From Gammaproteobacteria bacterium UBA7376 (GTDB lineage: Bacteria; Pseudomonadota; Gammaproteobacteria; Pseudomonadales; Azotimanducaceae): a stretch of 64,000 bases of DNA. A program made the translations under genes and the position numbers. The stretch spans positions 1 to 64,000 of the forward strand of contig DKNY01000052.1 of assembly GCA_002470275.1 (NCBI GenBank), given 5' to 3'. The notes beneath the pieces are model-generated. The model saw only the letters and a list, made by a program, of their open reading frames with translations. It ran no database searches and was not told where the DNA came from. Positions 1 to 9,913 of this stretch are shown here, one piece after another (the stretch's first letter is position 1; each line of letters begins with the position of its first letter).

Positions 1-1879
1 TGGCGTCTGAACGTCGATTCAGCACCAGGTCCTCGGCGGCCTCGCGCAGAGTGGGGTCTAGGTCGTCATAAATCCCCAGCTGACCCGCGTTCACGATGGC
101 CATGGTCAAGCCGGCCTGAATGGCGTGGTAGAGAAATACTGTATGAATGGCTTCCCGAATTTCCGTGTTGCCTCGGAAGGCAAAGGAAACGTTGCTCAAG
201 CCGCCGCTCGTGTGTGCGCCGGGTAAATGCTCGTGAATCCAGGCCACCGCCTGAATAAAGTCCACGGCATAGTTGTCATGCTCGGGAATGCCGGTGCCGA
301 TGGCAAAGATATTGGGATCGAAGACGATATCCCTGGGGTTGATGCCCAGGTCATCGGTCAAAATTCGATAGCTGCGCTGGCAGATGCTGGTTTTGCGTTC
401 AAAGCTGTCTGCCTGGCCCGCTTCATCAAAGGCCATCACGACCATGGCCGCACCGTAGCGTTGGCAGAGCGCTGCAGCCTCACGAAAGGCGTCTTCCCCC
501 TCCTTAAGGCTGATCGAGTTGACAACCGCCTTGCCCTGCACGCATTTCAGTCCCGCTTCAATAATCGACATCCGGCTGGAATCGATCATGATGGGGACCC
601 GGGCGATATCCGGTTCCGTGGCGATGAGATTAAGAAAGTGCACCATGGCACGCTCCCCGTCGAGCATGCCTTCGTCCATGTTGATGTCGATGATCTGGGC
701 CCCGTGCTCTACCTGGTGACGCGCCACCTGCAGCGCCTGCTCGAACTTCTCCTCCTTGATGAGGCGAGCGAATTTTGCCGAGCCGGTGACGTTGGTGCGT
801 TCCCCCACATTGATAAAGAGGCTGTCTTCCTGGCGCCCCATGGCCTCAAGCCCCGTCAGCTTTAGGTTGGCTATAGGCGATGAGTCGCTGACCTGACGCG
901 GCGGTAGGTCCCGTAGCGCATGCCCAATGGCCGCTAGATGTGCGGGCGTGGTCCCGCAGCAGCCACCAACGATGTTGAGCCATCCGGCTTCTGCAAACTC
1001 ACGGAGGATTGACGCCATCTCTGACGGCCCCTGAGTATATTCGCCAAAGGCATCGGGCAGACCCGCGTTGGGATGCACGCTGACCGGACACCGGGCCAGC
1101 CGGGCCAGGTCTCGAATATGAGGCCGCAGTTGCTCCGCGCCCAGGGCGCAGTTGAGGCCAACGGCCATTGGCTTGGCATGTTCGATGGCATAGAGAAAGG
1201 CTTCAACCGTTTGGCCTGAGAGCGTGCGCCCGCTGGCATCGGTGATGGTGCCGGAAATGATCAGCGGTATGGGGTGCTCGCGTTGCTGATTCAACTGAAT
1301 AACGGCAGAGATGGCCGCTTTGGCATTCAGGGTATCGAATACCGTCTCGATGAGGATCAGGTCGACGCCCCCCTGGAGCAGCCCGATCGCAGCCTCGGCA
1401 TAGGCTTTGGCGAGGTCGTCGAAGCTGACGTTTCTGTGTTCGGGGCGGTTCACATCTGGGGATATGCTGGCGGTGCGGTTGGTGGGCCCGATAACGCCAG
1501 CCACGTATCGGGGGTGTGACGGGGCGTCATAGGCCTCTGCGGCAGATCGGGCGATGCGCGCCCCCTCCCGATTGATTTCTTGACACAGGTGTTCGGTGCC
1601 AAAGTCCGCCTGGGCGATATCCGTAGCGTTAAACGTATTGGTACAAATGATATCGCAGCCCACATCGAGATAGCCGCGATGTATGTCCATCACGATTTCG
1701 GGCTGGGTCAGATTCAAAATGTCGTGGTTTCCCTGGAGGGCCTGAGCGTGATCCGCCAGGCGTCGTCCTCTAAAGGCGTCTTCATCTAGGCCCAGCTGTT
1801 GAAAAGCACTGCCGTAGGCACCATCTAAGAGCAGAATCCGGCGCTGCATGTGGCGCTCTAAAGCATTGAGGTGTGACAT
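1..1879 (-). CDS. metH: cobalamin-dependent methionine synthase, N-terminal part (cut by window edge)
   Basis: Transfers a methyl group from methyltetrahydrofolate to homocysteine via cobalamin, the last step of methionine synthesis. About 626 residues are visible. The homocysteine-binding barrel comes first, with its zinc cysteines in VGLNCALG and VGGCCGTTP. The pterin-binding domain follows, with GERTNVTGS and [11 protein letters not shown]. The cobalamin and reactivation domains expected of a roughly 1200-residue MetH lie beyond base 1. The reading frame is open to the window edge, so this is truncation by the window and not decay. The ATG at 1879 gives a start [20 protein letters not shown], normal for the family. 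The gene diverges from nfuA, and its leader contains an inverted repeat (see 1958-2015). Confidence 0.97.
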   Translation of the reverse strand, partial: MSHLNALERHMQRRILLLDGAYGSAFQQLGLDEDAFRGRRLADHAQALQGNHDILNLTQPEIVMDIHRGYLDVGCDIICTNTFNATDIAQADFGTEHLCQEINREGARIARSAAEAYDAPSHPRYVAGVIGPTNRTASISPDVNRPEHRNVSFDDLAKAYAEAAIGLLQGGVDLILIETVFDTLNAKAAISAVIQLNQQREHPIPLIISGTITDASGRTLSGQTVEAFLYAIEHAKPMAVGLNCALGAEQLRPHIRDLARLARCPVSVHPNAGLPDAFGEYTQGPSEMASILREFAEAGWLNIVGGCCGTTPAHLAAIGHALRDLPPRQVSDSSPIANLKLTGLEAMGRQEDSLFINVGERTNVTGSAKFARLIKEEKFEQALQVARHQVEHGAQIIDINMDEGMLDGERAMVHFLNLIATEPDIARVPIMIDSSRMSIIEAGLKCVQGKAVVNSISLKEGEDAFREAAALCQRYGAAMVVMAFDEAGQADSFERKTSICQRSYRILTDDLGINPRDIVFDPNIFAIGTGIPEHDNYAVDFIQAVAWIHEHLPGAHTSGGLSNVSFAFRGNTEIREAIHTVFLYHAIQAGLTMAIVNAGQLGIYDDLDPTLREAAEDLVLNRRSDA

Positions 1880-1957
1880 GAGCGCATCCTTTGGCAGGTA
1901 GAGCAGACGTTGAGGCGAGCTAGGGTGATGCTCAGAAGTACCGTAACGAGGCCCTGA

Positions 1958-2015
1958 CCGGACCACAATTAGCAACCTTTCAGCTCGGCGTGAGTGACCT
2001 TCATATTGTGGTCGG
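1958..2015 (-). promoter_or_regulatory. inverted repeat in the metH leader
   Basis: Nine bases, GACCACAAT at 1961-1969, are perfectly mirrored by ATTGTGGTC at 2005-2013. Two more G:C pairs lie outside if one base is bulged. The loop is about 35 nt. The element sits 82-134 nt upstream of the metH start, inside the 279-bp gap between metH and nfuA. There is no T-run on either side, so it does not look like an intrinsic terminator. It could be a leader structure or an operator dyad. I could not match it to a known SAM or SAH riboswitch. Confidence 0.35.
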
Positions 2016-2158
2016 GCCCTGAGTGTCGTAAGACGGCGCGAGCAAAGGACGATGCCGGGACTGCATCCACCTCGCGCAAGGAGTACACTGAGCCCAGGCA
2101 AAGCGTCGGGACAACCCGCCCTGCGCGAGGACAAAAAAAGCCGCTAGGAAAGAAACCA

Positions 2159-2740
2159 ATGATCGAGATTTCAGCCAGTGCTCAGACCTACCTGCATGAT
2201 CTGCTCTCCAACCAGGAGCAGGAGGGGGTGGCCATTCGCATATTCGTGGCTCAGCCCGGCACGCCCCAAGCCGAGACCTGTATCGCATATTGCCGACCCG
2301 GAGAGGAGCAAGACGGCGATATCGCCGTGGAGTATGAGGGCTTCCGAGCTTGGTTTGAGGGACGCAGCGAACCCTACTTAGAAGATGCTGAGGTTGACTA
2401 CCAGGAAGACCAGATGGGCGGCCAGTTAACCATCAAGGCCCCTAATGCTCGGATACCCAAGGTGGGACCGGATGCGCCCCTTGAGGACCGCATTAACTAC
2501 GTCTTATATAACGAGATAAACCCAGGTCTGGCCGCACACGGCGGCATGGTTTCGCTGGTTGAAGTGACCGAGGAGGCCATGGCCGTTCTACAGTTTGGAG
2601 GGGGCTGCCAAGGCTGTGCGGCGGTGGACATTACGCTCAAGGGTAGCGTAGAAACTACGCTGCTGGAGCGAGTGCCGGAACTCAAGGGCGTGCAGGACCT
2701 CACCGACCACAGCGTGACCGAAAACGCCTATTATTCCTAG
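2159..2740 (+). CDS. nfuA: Fe-S biogenesis protein NfuA
   Basis: A carrier that receives iron-sulfur clusters and hands them to apo-proteins, important under oxidative stress or iron limitation. The 193-residue product has the NfuA layout: an N-terminal degenerate A-type domain beginning [16 protein letters not shown], then a C-terminal Nfu domain with the cluster-binding [11 protein letters not shown] motif near residues 148-158. The start is the ATG at 2159, preceded by AGGAAAG. The frame is open upstream to 1994, but that extension has no similarity to the family and no ribosome site. It diverges from metH and converges with the DAHP synthase. Confidence 0.96.
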   Translation: MIEISASAQTYLHDLLSNQEQEGVAIRIFVAQPGTPQAETCIAYCRPGEEQDGDIAVEYEGFRAWFEGRSEPYLEDAEVDYQEDQMGGQLTIKAPNARIPKVGPDAPLEDRINYVLYNEINPGLAAHGGMVSLVEVTEEAMAVLQFGGGCQGCAAVDITLKGSVETTLLERVPELKGVQDLTDHSVTENAYYS

Positions 2741-2748
2741 GCGGGGCC

Positions 2749-3792
2749 CTAACGGCTGCCCATTCGAGCATGTAGGCCGAGGAGCAAATCCTGGGTCTCA
2801 GCCCAATCCACGCAGGCATCGGTGATTGAGACGCCATATTGCAGGCCGTCAGGATTCTTAATGCTCTGGTTCCCAGGGCCAATATTGCTTTCAATCATGA
2901 CGCCGGTAATGGAGCCATTGCCGGCCGCAATTTGCTCACCAATACTCTCAACGACGACTCTCTGTTTACGGTAATCCTTGCTGGAATTTGCATGCGAGCA
3001 ATCCACCATGATGGACGCATTGAGACCGTTCTCAGTCAGGGCCACCTCACAGGCCGCGATATGCTCGGCACTGTAATTCGGGCCGCTGCTGCCGCCTCGG
3101 AGCACGACGTGACCATGGGGGTTGCCCTTGGTGTGCACGACGCTGACCTGGCCTGTTGGGCTGATCCCCAAGAAACGATGACCGCTGGCTACGGATCGCA
3201 GGGCATTGATGGCAACGTCAATGCTGCCATCCGTGCCATTCTTAAAGCCCACGGCGCAGCTGAGCCCGGACGCCATTTCCCGGTGTGTCTGAGATTCTGT
3301 TGTGCGCGCGCCGATAGCGGACCAGGAGATAAGGTCTTGATGATACTGAGGCGTGATGGGATCAAGGGCCTCGGTGGCAAGGGGTAGGTTCAGCGCCGAT
3401 AAATCCAGCAGCAGCTTGCGAGCGATCTCGAGCCCCTCGGCCACCTTGAAGCTATCGTCTAAGTGGGGATCGTTAATCAATCCTTTCCAGCCCACGGTGG
3501 TACGGGGTTTCTCAAAGTAGGTCCGCATGACGATAAATAGGCGATCCGAGACTTGGTCTCGAAATTCGGCGAGTCGTTGGGCGTAATCCAGCGCCGCCTT
3601 GGTGTCGTGAATGGAGCAAGGGCCAACGACCACCAACATGCGGCGATCCTGACGATCGACGATGGCGCGCACGGCGTCACGGTGGTCACTAATGGCCTGC
3701 TGGATCTCCATGGAGACAGGCAGGCGAGCCTTTAACTGTTCCGGCGTGATCAGAATTTCTTGAGTTTCAATATTTAGATTGTCGAGCTGCAC
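2749..3792 (-). CDS. 3-deoxy-7-phosphoheptulonate (DAHP) synthase, class I
   Basis: Condenses phosphoenolpyruvate with erythrose 4-phosphate, the first step of the shikimate pathway. Family motifs are clear: VVVGPCSIHD, YFEKPRTTVGWKGLINDP, GARTTESQTHRE, GFKNGTDG and DCSHANSSK, with KPRTT and the metal-binding Cys and His in place. I chose the GTG at 3792 because GAGGGA lies six bases upstream and the resulting 347 residues match the usual length of about 350. A longer frame reaches 3873 but adds 27 residues without family similarity. Which feedback-inhibited isoenzyme (AroF, AroG or AroH) this is cannot be told from the sequence alone. Confidence 0.93.
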   Translation of the reverse strand: MQLDNLNIETQEILITPEQLKARLPVSMEIQQAISDHRDAVRAIVDRQDRRMLVVVGPCSIHDTKAALDYAQRLAEFRDQVSDRLFIVMRTYFEKPRTTVGWKGLINDPHLDDSFKVAEGLEIARKLLLDLSALNLPLATEALDPITPQYHQDLISWSAIGARTTESQTHREMASGLSCAVGFKNGTDGSIDVAINALRSVASGHRFLGISPTGQVSVVHTKGNPHGHVVLRGGSSGPNYSAEHIAACEVALTENGLNASIMVDCSHANSSKDYRKQRVVVESIGEQIAAGNGSITGVMIESNIGPGNQSIKNPDGLQYGVSITDACVDWAETQDLLLGLHARMGSR

Positions 3793-3920
3793 AATGCGTC
3801 CCTCGTCCGCGATTTGGGGTTTTTCTTTACTTGAAGGCGGCGCGGATGGTAACGCTCTAGGCGCAAAATGCAATCAAGCGCTTGGGCTGATATCACCCGC
3901 TTTATCGTTAGCCTTGGTCG

Positions 3921-6900
3921 TCAGCTAAAAAGATGGTGCTCAAGATGGTCCATGCCCGTGAAATACAGGCCTAATTCCAATCGCTGGGGTGTGTCCAACA
4001 GGCGCTGCACGATCTCCCCATAGCCTGCCAATTGGGGGTGATACCGCGCCCACTGTCGCTCGAGAAATGTGGCCATATCTTCTCCGTCGCCGGGCAGCGC
4101 GGTTTTATAGTCGACGATCCAGATCGTTTCCTCTTCAATAAACAGGCGATCCAGCACAAAGCGACGTAGCGCTCCATCGCTAACCCCCGTCAACGCATAT
4201 TCAAAGTGGCTATAGGGCCTAGGCGCGAGAACCCAAAGCCCGGTTTGACTGGCTAGCGTTTTGTCCAAATGGGTCCGCACCTGAGCAATGACCGCGTCCT
4301 GCCATTCCGGATGGGCCCCAAGTTCCCCAGCCCACCTTGGAAGGTTGCCTTCAAGCTGAGGCAATTTAAGCATCTGACGCTGTCCGGCCAGGGCCAGAGC
4401 GCGGTGCACCAGATTGCCAAGCACCAGACTGAATTCGTTATCGACCTCATCATCAATCGTTTGCGACGGCGACGCCTGCTCAACTGACGGCAGGGCTTTC
4501 TCGGCGGGTGGCTTCCAGGCATAGGTCGCAGGAAGGCGTTTGAGCGTCACCCCAGGGTTCGTCCAGGCGCCCGGCGTAACGTCGGTGCTGACTTCGGTCT
4601 GGTCCGGGTCCAGGTAGCGTGCCAACCCTTCTGGCTCCTTGCCCTCGGCCAGGCTGTAGCTTAGCCATAGACTGTCCTTGGCTCGCGTGCAGGCCACATA
4701 AAATAGTCGTTTTTGCTCGTTTTCAGCGCGTATTTTTTCCTCCCGCTTCAGCCAGGCGTGGCCGGGGTCGCCATTGATACCGGCCAGCAGGCCCTGTTCC
4801 ATTTGGCGCCACATGAGCAAGACGGGGTCGTCAGGCTTCGGGCGCTTGGAAAGCCCGGGCAGAATCACGTGATTAAATTCCAGGCCCTTGGCTCGGTGAA
4901 TGGTCATGACCTTGAGTCGACTCAATTCCGCGGGCTTTGCGTAAAGCTTTGCCATACCCAGCCGAAGCTCTTCTGCGGCATAGGCCTGATCGCCTAATTT
5001 CTCAAGGAGCTCAAACCAGCAGAGGGCATCCCCCAGGGCGCTGGCAGGGTAGGCGTCCATGCCGCCAAGCCTGAGCCACAATCCCTCCAGCACCTCGCAA
5101 AGGGGAATCTCATAGAGCCCGCTCCTGGCCCAGCTCAGGGCCTCTCCAAAGCGAACCAGCGCCGGCTCTTGCGGGGACGCCCGAAGGCAGTAATCCAGCG
5201 GGTCTGCCTGACCAATGATGTGCTCAAGTTGAGCTAATCCCAGGCCAATCATTGGACTGTGCAGGGTACTGAGAAGAGCCAAGCGGTCTTCCGGGTTGAG
5301 CAGCAGGGTGTACAGGTTGGCCAAGTCCTGAACAATCGGCTGATCGCCCAGGGGGTCAATGTCGGTGCCGGTAAACGAGACTTGGGCAGCATTTAGGGCC
5401 ATCAGCAGAGGAGGTAGCTGGTTTCGATCACGACACAGAATGCCGATGTCCGATTCATCGTCGGCGCGGAGTAAGCGCTGGACATGGTCCACGATGCTGC
5501 TGGCCTCGGCCTGCACGCCGTCAAACTGTCGGCAGAGGACCTGGGCGCCAGGCTTGGGGTCGATCTGCGCCGATGCGGGGCTGAAGGGAATGGCGCCAAG
5601 GTGCGGCAGAGCATCTTCAGGAAGCAGTCGAGAGAACAGCGTGTTGCTCCAGGTGACCAAGGCAGGATCTGAGCGAAAGTTAGCGGTGAGGCGAATGGGC
5701 TCAAGCTCTACCGTTGGCATCCCTTGGTCACAACAACGCTGGAAGATCGAAACATCGGCATCACGGAATCGATAGATCGACTGCATGGGGTCCCCAACGG
5801 CAAATAGGGTATTGCCGTCGCCGGAATGCCAGGCCTCGGTCAAGAGGTTAAAAAACTGGAACTGGCCATGAGAGGTGTCCTGGAACTCATCCACCAAAAT
5901 ATGGCGGATTCTATAGTCCCAGTAGAGGGCGAGGTCGGTAGGGCCCAGGTCGTCTCTCAGCCCACGCATGGCTCGCAGCATCAGGCCGACAAAGTCAATC
6001 CGGCGCCTTGCCACGAAAATGCTTTCCAGCTCTGCAGCGGCAAGGCTGAGCGCGGCGCTTACGTTCTGCAGGCGTTCCCTGTCGTCACCGGCCAGAGTTT
6101 CAGGCGGGAGTTGGCGACAATTTTCCAGCGCGTCAGCCAGGCCTCTCTCCTCCAAATCCCCATACCAGCTCACCAGATGGTTACTCAGTTCGCGGTCGGT
6201 GAAGGCCGCATGCTCTCTACGGGTCAGCCGCCGTCTTAGGGTCCCTTGCTGACTCAGGACTAGCGGGAGCAGCGCCGTCCAGTGGTCAACGGCTTCTGTA
6301 CGGTCGGCGAGCAGCTGGAAATTTTTCTGGTCCGCATCGTCTAGCTGACACTCAACGGCGCCGATGATTTGTTGCCGAAGTGAGGCCAGAGATTCATTGA
6401 TGACGTTGCCAATCAGATCAATATTGGCCATGGCTTCGCCGCTGAACCCAAGCCATTGATCCCGTTTGCGGAGCATGGAAAGCAGCAGCCGCTCCCCCGT
6501 ATCCACGTTGTTATCCAGATAGCCAAGGAACTGCTCCACAAAGAATTTACTGGGATGATCGCTATGCATTCGGGCAAATAGGCGCTCTATGGCTTCGCGA
6601 TACAGCAGCAGCGGGTTTTCTTCGATCTGCATGCCCTGCGTGCTGTGTCCCCCTGGAATCTGGCCTGCTAAATCTGAGGCGAAGCTGTCGATGGTCTGGA
6701 TGCTCAGGCGGACGGCATTCTCCTGAAGCTGCCAACCCAGGGCGTGATCTCGGTCTCTAACTCGCTGGGCCAGATCACCTGGTTCCTCCAAAGCCTTCAA
6801 AATACGACTTTTCATTTCCGCAGCGGCGGCGCGAGTGAAGGTAATGGCGAGAATTTCTTCGGGTCGTTCAACCACGGTTAGCAAGTTGAGATAACGCTCA

Positions 6901-7010
6901 ACCAGCAGTGAGGTTTTGCCGGAGCCTGCGGGAGCACTCACGATTAACGATCTGCCGGCATCTACGGCTTTGCGGCGTTGGGCCTGATCTGGCGGCGATT
7001 GCCCAGTCAC
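3921..7010 (-). CDS. AddA/RecB-like UvrD-family helicase-nuclease
   Basis: Predicted ATP-dependent helicase and nuclease that processes double-strand breaks together with the AddB-like protein encoded just upstream. UvrD-family motifs appear in order: Walker A SAPAGSGKTS near the N-terminus, ITFTRAAAAEMKSRI, Walker B ILVDEFQDTSHGQ, VGDPMQSIYRFRDADV, LTANFRS, MTIHRAKGLEF and FYVACTRAKD. A RecB-type nuclease domain follows, with HRALALAG and IWIVDYKTA. The GTG at 7010 overlaps the addB-like stop codon (GTGA), which suggests translational coupling and gives 1029 residues. A second GTG at 7052 would add 14 residues but has no ribosome site. No Chi-recognition assignment can be made. Confidence 0.9.
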   Translation of the reverse strand: MTGQSPPDQAQRRKAVDAGRSLIVSAPAGSGKTSLLVERYLNLLTVVERPEEILAITFTRAAAAEMKSRILKALEEPGDLAQRVRDRDHALGWQLQENAVRLSIQTIDSFASDLAGQIPGGHSTQGMQIEENPLLLYREAIERLFARMHSDHPSKFFVEQFLGYLDNNVDTGERLLLSMLRKRDQWLGFSGEAMANIDLIGNVINESLASLRQQIIGAVECQLDDADQKNFQLLADRTEAVDHWTALLPLVLSQQGTLRRRLTRREHAAFTDRELSNHLVSWYGDLEERGLADALENCRQLPPETLAGDDRERLQNVSAALSLAAAELESIFVARRRIDFVGLMLRAMRGLRDDLGPTDLALYWDYRIRHILVDEFQDTSHGQFQFFNLLTEAWHSGDGNTLFAVGDPMQSIYRFRDADVSIFQRCCDQGMPTVELEPIRLTANFRSDPALVTWSNTLFSRLLPEDALPHLGAIPFSPASAQIDPKPGAQVLCRQFDGVQAEASSIVDHVQRLLRADDESDIGILCRDRNQLPPLLMALNAAQVSFTGTDIDPLGDQPIVQDLANLYTLLLNPEDRLALLSTLHSPMIGLGLAQLEHIIGQADPLDYCLRASPQEPALVRFGEALSWARSGLYEIPLCEVLEGLWLRLGGMDAYPASALGDALCWFELLEKLGDQAYAAEELRLGMAKLYAKPAELSRLKVMTIHRAKGLEFNHVILPGLSKRPKPDDPVLLMWRQMEQGLLAGINGDPGHAWLKREEKIRAENEQKRLFYVACTRAKDSLWLSYSLAEGKEPEGLARYLDPDQTEVSTDVTPGAWTNPGVTLKRLPATYAWKPPAEKALPSVEQASPSQTIDDEVDNEFSLVLGNLVHRALALAGQRQMLKLPQLEGNLPRWAGELGAHPEWQDAVIAQVRTHLDKTLASQTGLWVLAPRPYSHFEYALTGVSDGALRRFVLDRLFIEEETIWIVDYKTALPGDGEDMATFLERQWARYHPQLAGYGEIVQRLLDTPQRLELGLYFTGMDHLEHHLFS

Positions 7011-9613
7011 GACTGACGTTCTCGGATGCGGCACAAACTGTGGAGGTGACACCGCTGACAGATGTCTCCGCTTGGGGTCACCTGGGCTGCGCCCTGTCGG
7101 ATGGCTAGGGTGAGTTGCGCTAGGTGCAGCCGCCAGCGTCCGACCTGTTCAGACCAGGGATGATCCGGATGAATGACTGAGATGCCGCTGGCTTTGTTCG
7201 CCACCAAAGTCGCGGCCTCGGAGGCCAGGCCGTTAATCTTCACGGTGCTGGTCTTGAGTTGGGCATAGTAGATGCCCTGGACCTGGTCCGAAATCAGACT
7301 GTAGGCGGGCAGTTGGGGGGCTTGAGGCTGGTCCCCCCGAGCACCAGCAATGTTCGCTTCCCCGGTTTTATAATCCAAAACGACCCGCACATCGTCGACC
7401 TGATCGATGCGGTCAATCTTCAAGGTGAACGTCATCTCAGCCAGCGTCAGTTCAAATTTTCGCTCCACGCCCACAATGGAGAAGGGCCGGCGCTTAGCCT
7501 CCAGGTCAAGCCATCGGGTGACCAAGGCAACCACGCGACTCACCTCGGTCTCGGCATAGCCAGCGGGCAGGTGGCGGTATTCTCGAATGCTGCGGCGACA
7601 GAGCGCCTCAACCTGTTCTTGGGTCAATGCCGCCAAGGCCTGGCTGTCTGGCACGTTAGTGAGGAGGCGCTCAAGGACCTGGTGAATGAGAATGCCCCGC
7701 TCAGCCAGGTCCAGAAAGTCCCGAGGGGGTAGCGGCTTTTTGAGACCCAGCCGATAGAGCGCAAAGGCCCGAAAGGGGCACCGCGCCTGGTCCTCTAGTC
7801 GACTAACCCCGCCCTGGAGCTTGCCCGGCGGTAGCAAGCCGGGCAGCGTCTCTGGCCTGTCTTCGAGGAGAATGGTCTGTGGGTGCATGCCAGGATTTCT
7901 GAGCAGCAAACGCTGGTGAGCCTGCTCTGCTGAAGCGCCGGCCTGCTGGGGGGCCAGGTCAGCATTTAGCGTGCGTAGCATCAGAGCGCTGGGCGCGACG
8001 GGCATGCCGTTATCTTGATTCACGTAGCTAAGCTGGAGATGACCGCTGCTGGTTGCCCAATGACCCAGCAGTCGTCGTGCGAAGGCCAGCTCCTGTTCCT
8101 GGGTGCTCCGGGGCAAGCCAAAGCTCCCAGCGAGCTGGGCAGGAAGATAGGGGTTTCGATGGCTTTGCGCCGGGAACGTATTGGCGCCCATGCCCATGAC
8201 CCACAGGTAGTCAAATTCAAGGCCGGTAGTTTCAAGCAGCCCAAGAATCTGAATCGGTTGAGCAGCCCGCTGGCTGCCGAAGGCGCGCCCGGCAAGGGCG
8301 TGGTCCAGCAGCTCAAATGCCCTGAGGTTGCTGATGGGCTCCTGACCATACAGCCCTTCAACATGGGTCAGCATATCCAGGACCTGCTGGGCGGCCTGAT
8401 ATTGAACGCTACCTAATCGACTGGTGTTGGGCCATCCCGTTGCCTGGAGCAGACTGCGAATGCCTTGCACCCAGTGCTTCAACGTTCTTTTGCCGGCATC
8501 GGCCAATAAGCCGGCAGACGTCAAAAGCGGGCTGGGGTCCCCCTCGACCTCTAGGCGTGCGCCAGCCTGGCTCAGAGTGATGCGCCTGCGGAAGGTCCTT
8601 GGCCACTCCGTTACCAGAGATCTGAATTCCGCTAAGGCAAGGTAGGGAGAGGTTAGGGCAGGCTGCAGGGAGGCTTGGTCTAAGGGCTGAATCGCCCAGT
8701 TCAGCATAATCCGAGCGTGCTGCCAGACCGGCTGGCTAGCGAGAGGCTGTCCGCCGGACAGGTCAAAGGGCATATCCAGGCTGCCCGAGCCCGGATTTAG
8801 AGTGACGGCGAACTGTCGCTGCACGGCTGCGTAATGTTGCATCAGATTAGGTACGACAACGCCAATGGTGCTTTCAGGTGCGTTCGCTCGGATGTCTTGG
8901 CACCATTGAGCGGCCGCCGCCAACTCTTCCTGAAATTCCGAGAAGGCCTGTACCGAGGCGGGACGGGTAGCGGCGGGTGGCTCGGCAGCGGGGATAGCGT
9001 CTTCTTTAAACGCCGATATTTCGCCTCGCTGGAGTACCCTAATCTCTGCGCCGTGCTCCATCTGCCAGTGCAGCAGTTGCTCCTCCATCGGACTGAGGTG
9101 TTCGAAGTCGACCAGCACCAGGTCCGGGGTGACGGCCGGGGGGTGGGCCAGCAGCAGGGTGGGAATTTGTGCGTTAATCAGCTCCGCCTCGTTGAACTGT
9201 TGAGCCACCCGACGGCACCAGTCCACAAAGGGCTGCAGTCGTGAGGGCTGGAGGCCTGGGTGATCCAGTGGAATCCCGTACCGATGGCAAAGCTGCCAGG
9301 CCTCCAAGGCGGTTGAGGCCAAATGGCTGGCGTCAGGTGGGGCGGCTTGAATAAAGCGCAGTTGGGCAATGAGGTCGTCCACCAGCTCAATCTCTAGGCT
9401 TGTGGTATCCATCAGTTCGCGTAAAAGGTAACGATGGTACTGGGCCAGACTGGTGCAGCGCAGGGTCGTCCAGACGCGGTGTCCCTGGCTCAGCATCAAG
9501 TCGTCATAGGCCGCGCGGTAGGCCCGGGCCAGCCGCTCGTTGGGAGTCACCACATATCGCGTGGCCAGCTCGTCGACGATGCTGGGATCTAGGTTGACGA
9601 AGGTAGGAGACAT
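7007..9613 (-). CDS. AddB-like PD-(D/E)XK nuclease (probable DNA repair protein)
   Basis: Partner of the adjacent AddA-like helicase. The 868-residue protein is shorter than Firmicutes AddB (over 1100). The N-terminal half is a helicase-like fold without a convincing Walker A. The C-terminal RecB-type nuclease shows GILIHQVLERLL and VVLDYKTG. Four cysteines are placed as in AddB iron-sulfur nucleases: one in ARCPFRAFALYRLGL before the nuclease core, and a final C-x2-C-x5-C in ICQRCHLHSLCRI. A 4Fe-4S clamp is therefore likely. It belongs to the family usually annotated as probable DNA repair protein in gammaproteobacteria. It is first in a two-gene operon. Confidence 0.88.
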   Translation of the reverse strand: MSPTFVNLDPSIVDELATRYVVTPNERLARAYRAAYDDLMLSQGHRVWTTLRCTSLAQYHRYLLRELMDTTSLEIELVDDLIAQLRFIQAAPPDASHLASTALEAWQLCHRYGIPLDHPGLQPSRLQPFVDWCRRVAQQFNEAELINAQIPTLLLAHPPAVTPDLVLVDFEHLSPMEEQLLHWQMEHGAEIRVLQRGEISAFKEDAIPAAEPPAATRPASVQAFSEFQEELAAAAQWCQDIRANAPESTIGVVVPNLMQHYAAVQRQFAVTLNPGSGSLDMPFDLSGGQPLASQPVWQHARIMLNWAIQPLDQASLQPALTSPYLALAEFRSLVTEWPRTFRRRITLSQAGARLEVEGDPSPLLTSAGLLADAGKRTLKHWVQGIRSLLQATGWPNTSRLGSVQYQAAQQVLDMLTHVEGLYGQEPISNLRAFELLDHALAGRAFGSQRAAQPIQILGLLETTGLEFDYLWVMGMGANTFPAQSHRNPYLPAQLAGSFGLPRSTQEQELAFARRLLGHWATSSGHLQLSYVNQDNGMPVAPSALMLRTLNADLAPQQAGASAEQAHQRLLLRNPGMHPQTILLEDRPETLPGLLPPGKLQGGVSRLEDQARCPFRAFALYRLGLKKPLPPRDFLDLAERGILIHQVLERLLTNVPDSQALAALTQEQVEALCRRSIREYRHLPAGYAETEVSRVVALVTRWLDLEAKRRPFSIVGVERKFELTLAEMTFTLKIDRIDQVDDVRVVLDYKTGEANIAGARGDQPQAPQLPAYSLISDQVQGIYYAQLKTSTVKINGLASEAATLVANKASGISVIHPDHPWSEQVGRWRLHLAQLTLAIRQGAAQVTPSGDICQRCHLHSLCRIRERQS

Positions 9614-9789
9614 GGCAAAATTCTAGCGGAAATAGAGGAGGTTGCTCAAAAGTTTGGCCCCAAAGGCAGACAAAGAATAACGCCAATTGGGGCTTTTGGT
9701 GCTACCACGTAGATCAGAACTATCGCTAGAATAGCAGGACTACCGCCTTGGTGAAGGGCGCGATCGACAATAGAGAGTACGGAAAAATT

Positions 9790-9909
9790 ATGTGGCATTT
9801 ACTCGAAGATTTTATGGATCAAAACTTGGTAATGAAGGCGTTCATCGGCTTGGGCTGGCTGTCGGTGGCCATCATGGTGCTGAGTTTCTTCCAGCAGTTG
9901 CTGGGCTAA
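9790..9909 (+). CDS. 39-residue membrane micro-protein
   Basis: A short open frame encodes MWHLLEDFMDQNLVMKAF followed by a strongly hydrophobic stretch (about residues 17-38, GLGWLSVAIMVLSFFQQLL), i.e. one predicted membrane helix with a short acidic N-terminus. It ends four bases before the TerB-like gene, so the two may be translationally coupled. No clear Shine-Dalgarno is seen before the ATG apart from the purine-rich ACGGAAAAATT. I do not recognise a family. The position and hydrophobicity are the only support for it being a real gene. Confidence 0.5.
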   Translation: MWHLLEDFMDQNLVMKAFIGLGWLSVAIMVLSFFQQLLG

Positions 9910-9913
9910 GCCA

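Noticed and set aside
227..865. 212-codon open frame antisense to metH
   Set aside because: Lies wholly on the opposite strand of metH, which has all catalytic motifs.
1880..2158. SAM or SAH riboswitch before metH
   Set aside because: Only a long-loop dyad is seen; the conserved core bases of either riboswitch could not be found.
9657..9697. GCCCCAA/TTGGGGC hairpin followed by TTTT between the addB-like gene and the micro-ORF
   Set aside because: The T-run is on the plus strand, where no gene ends upstream, and the stem is only 7 bp with a 23-nt loop. It is unlikely to be a terminator.
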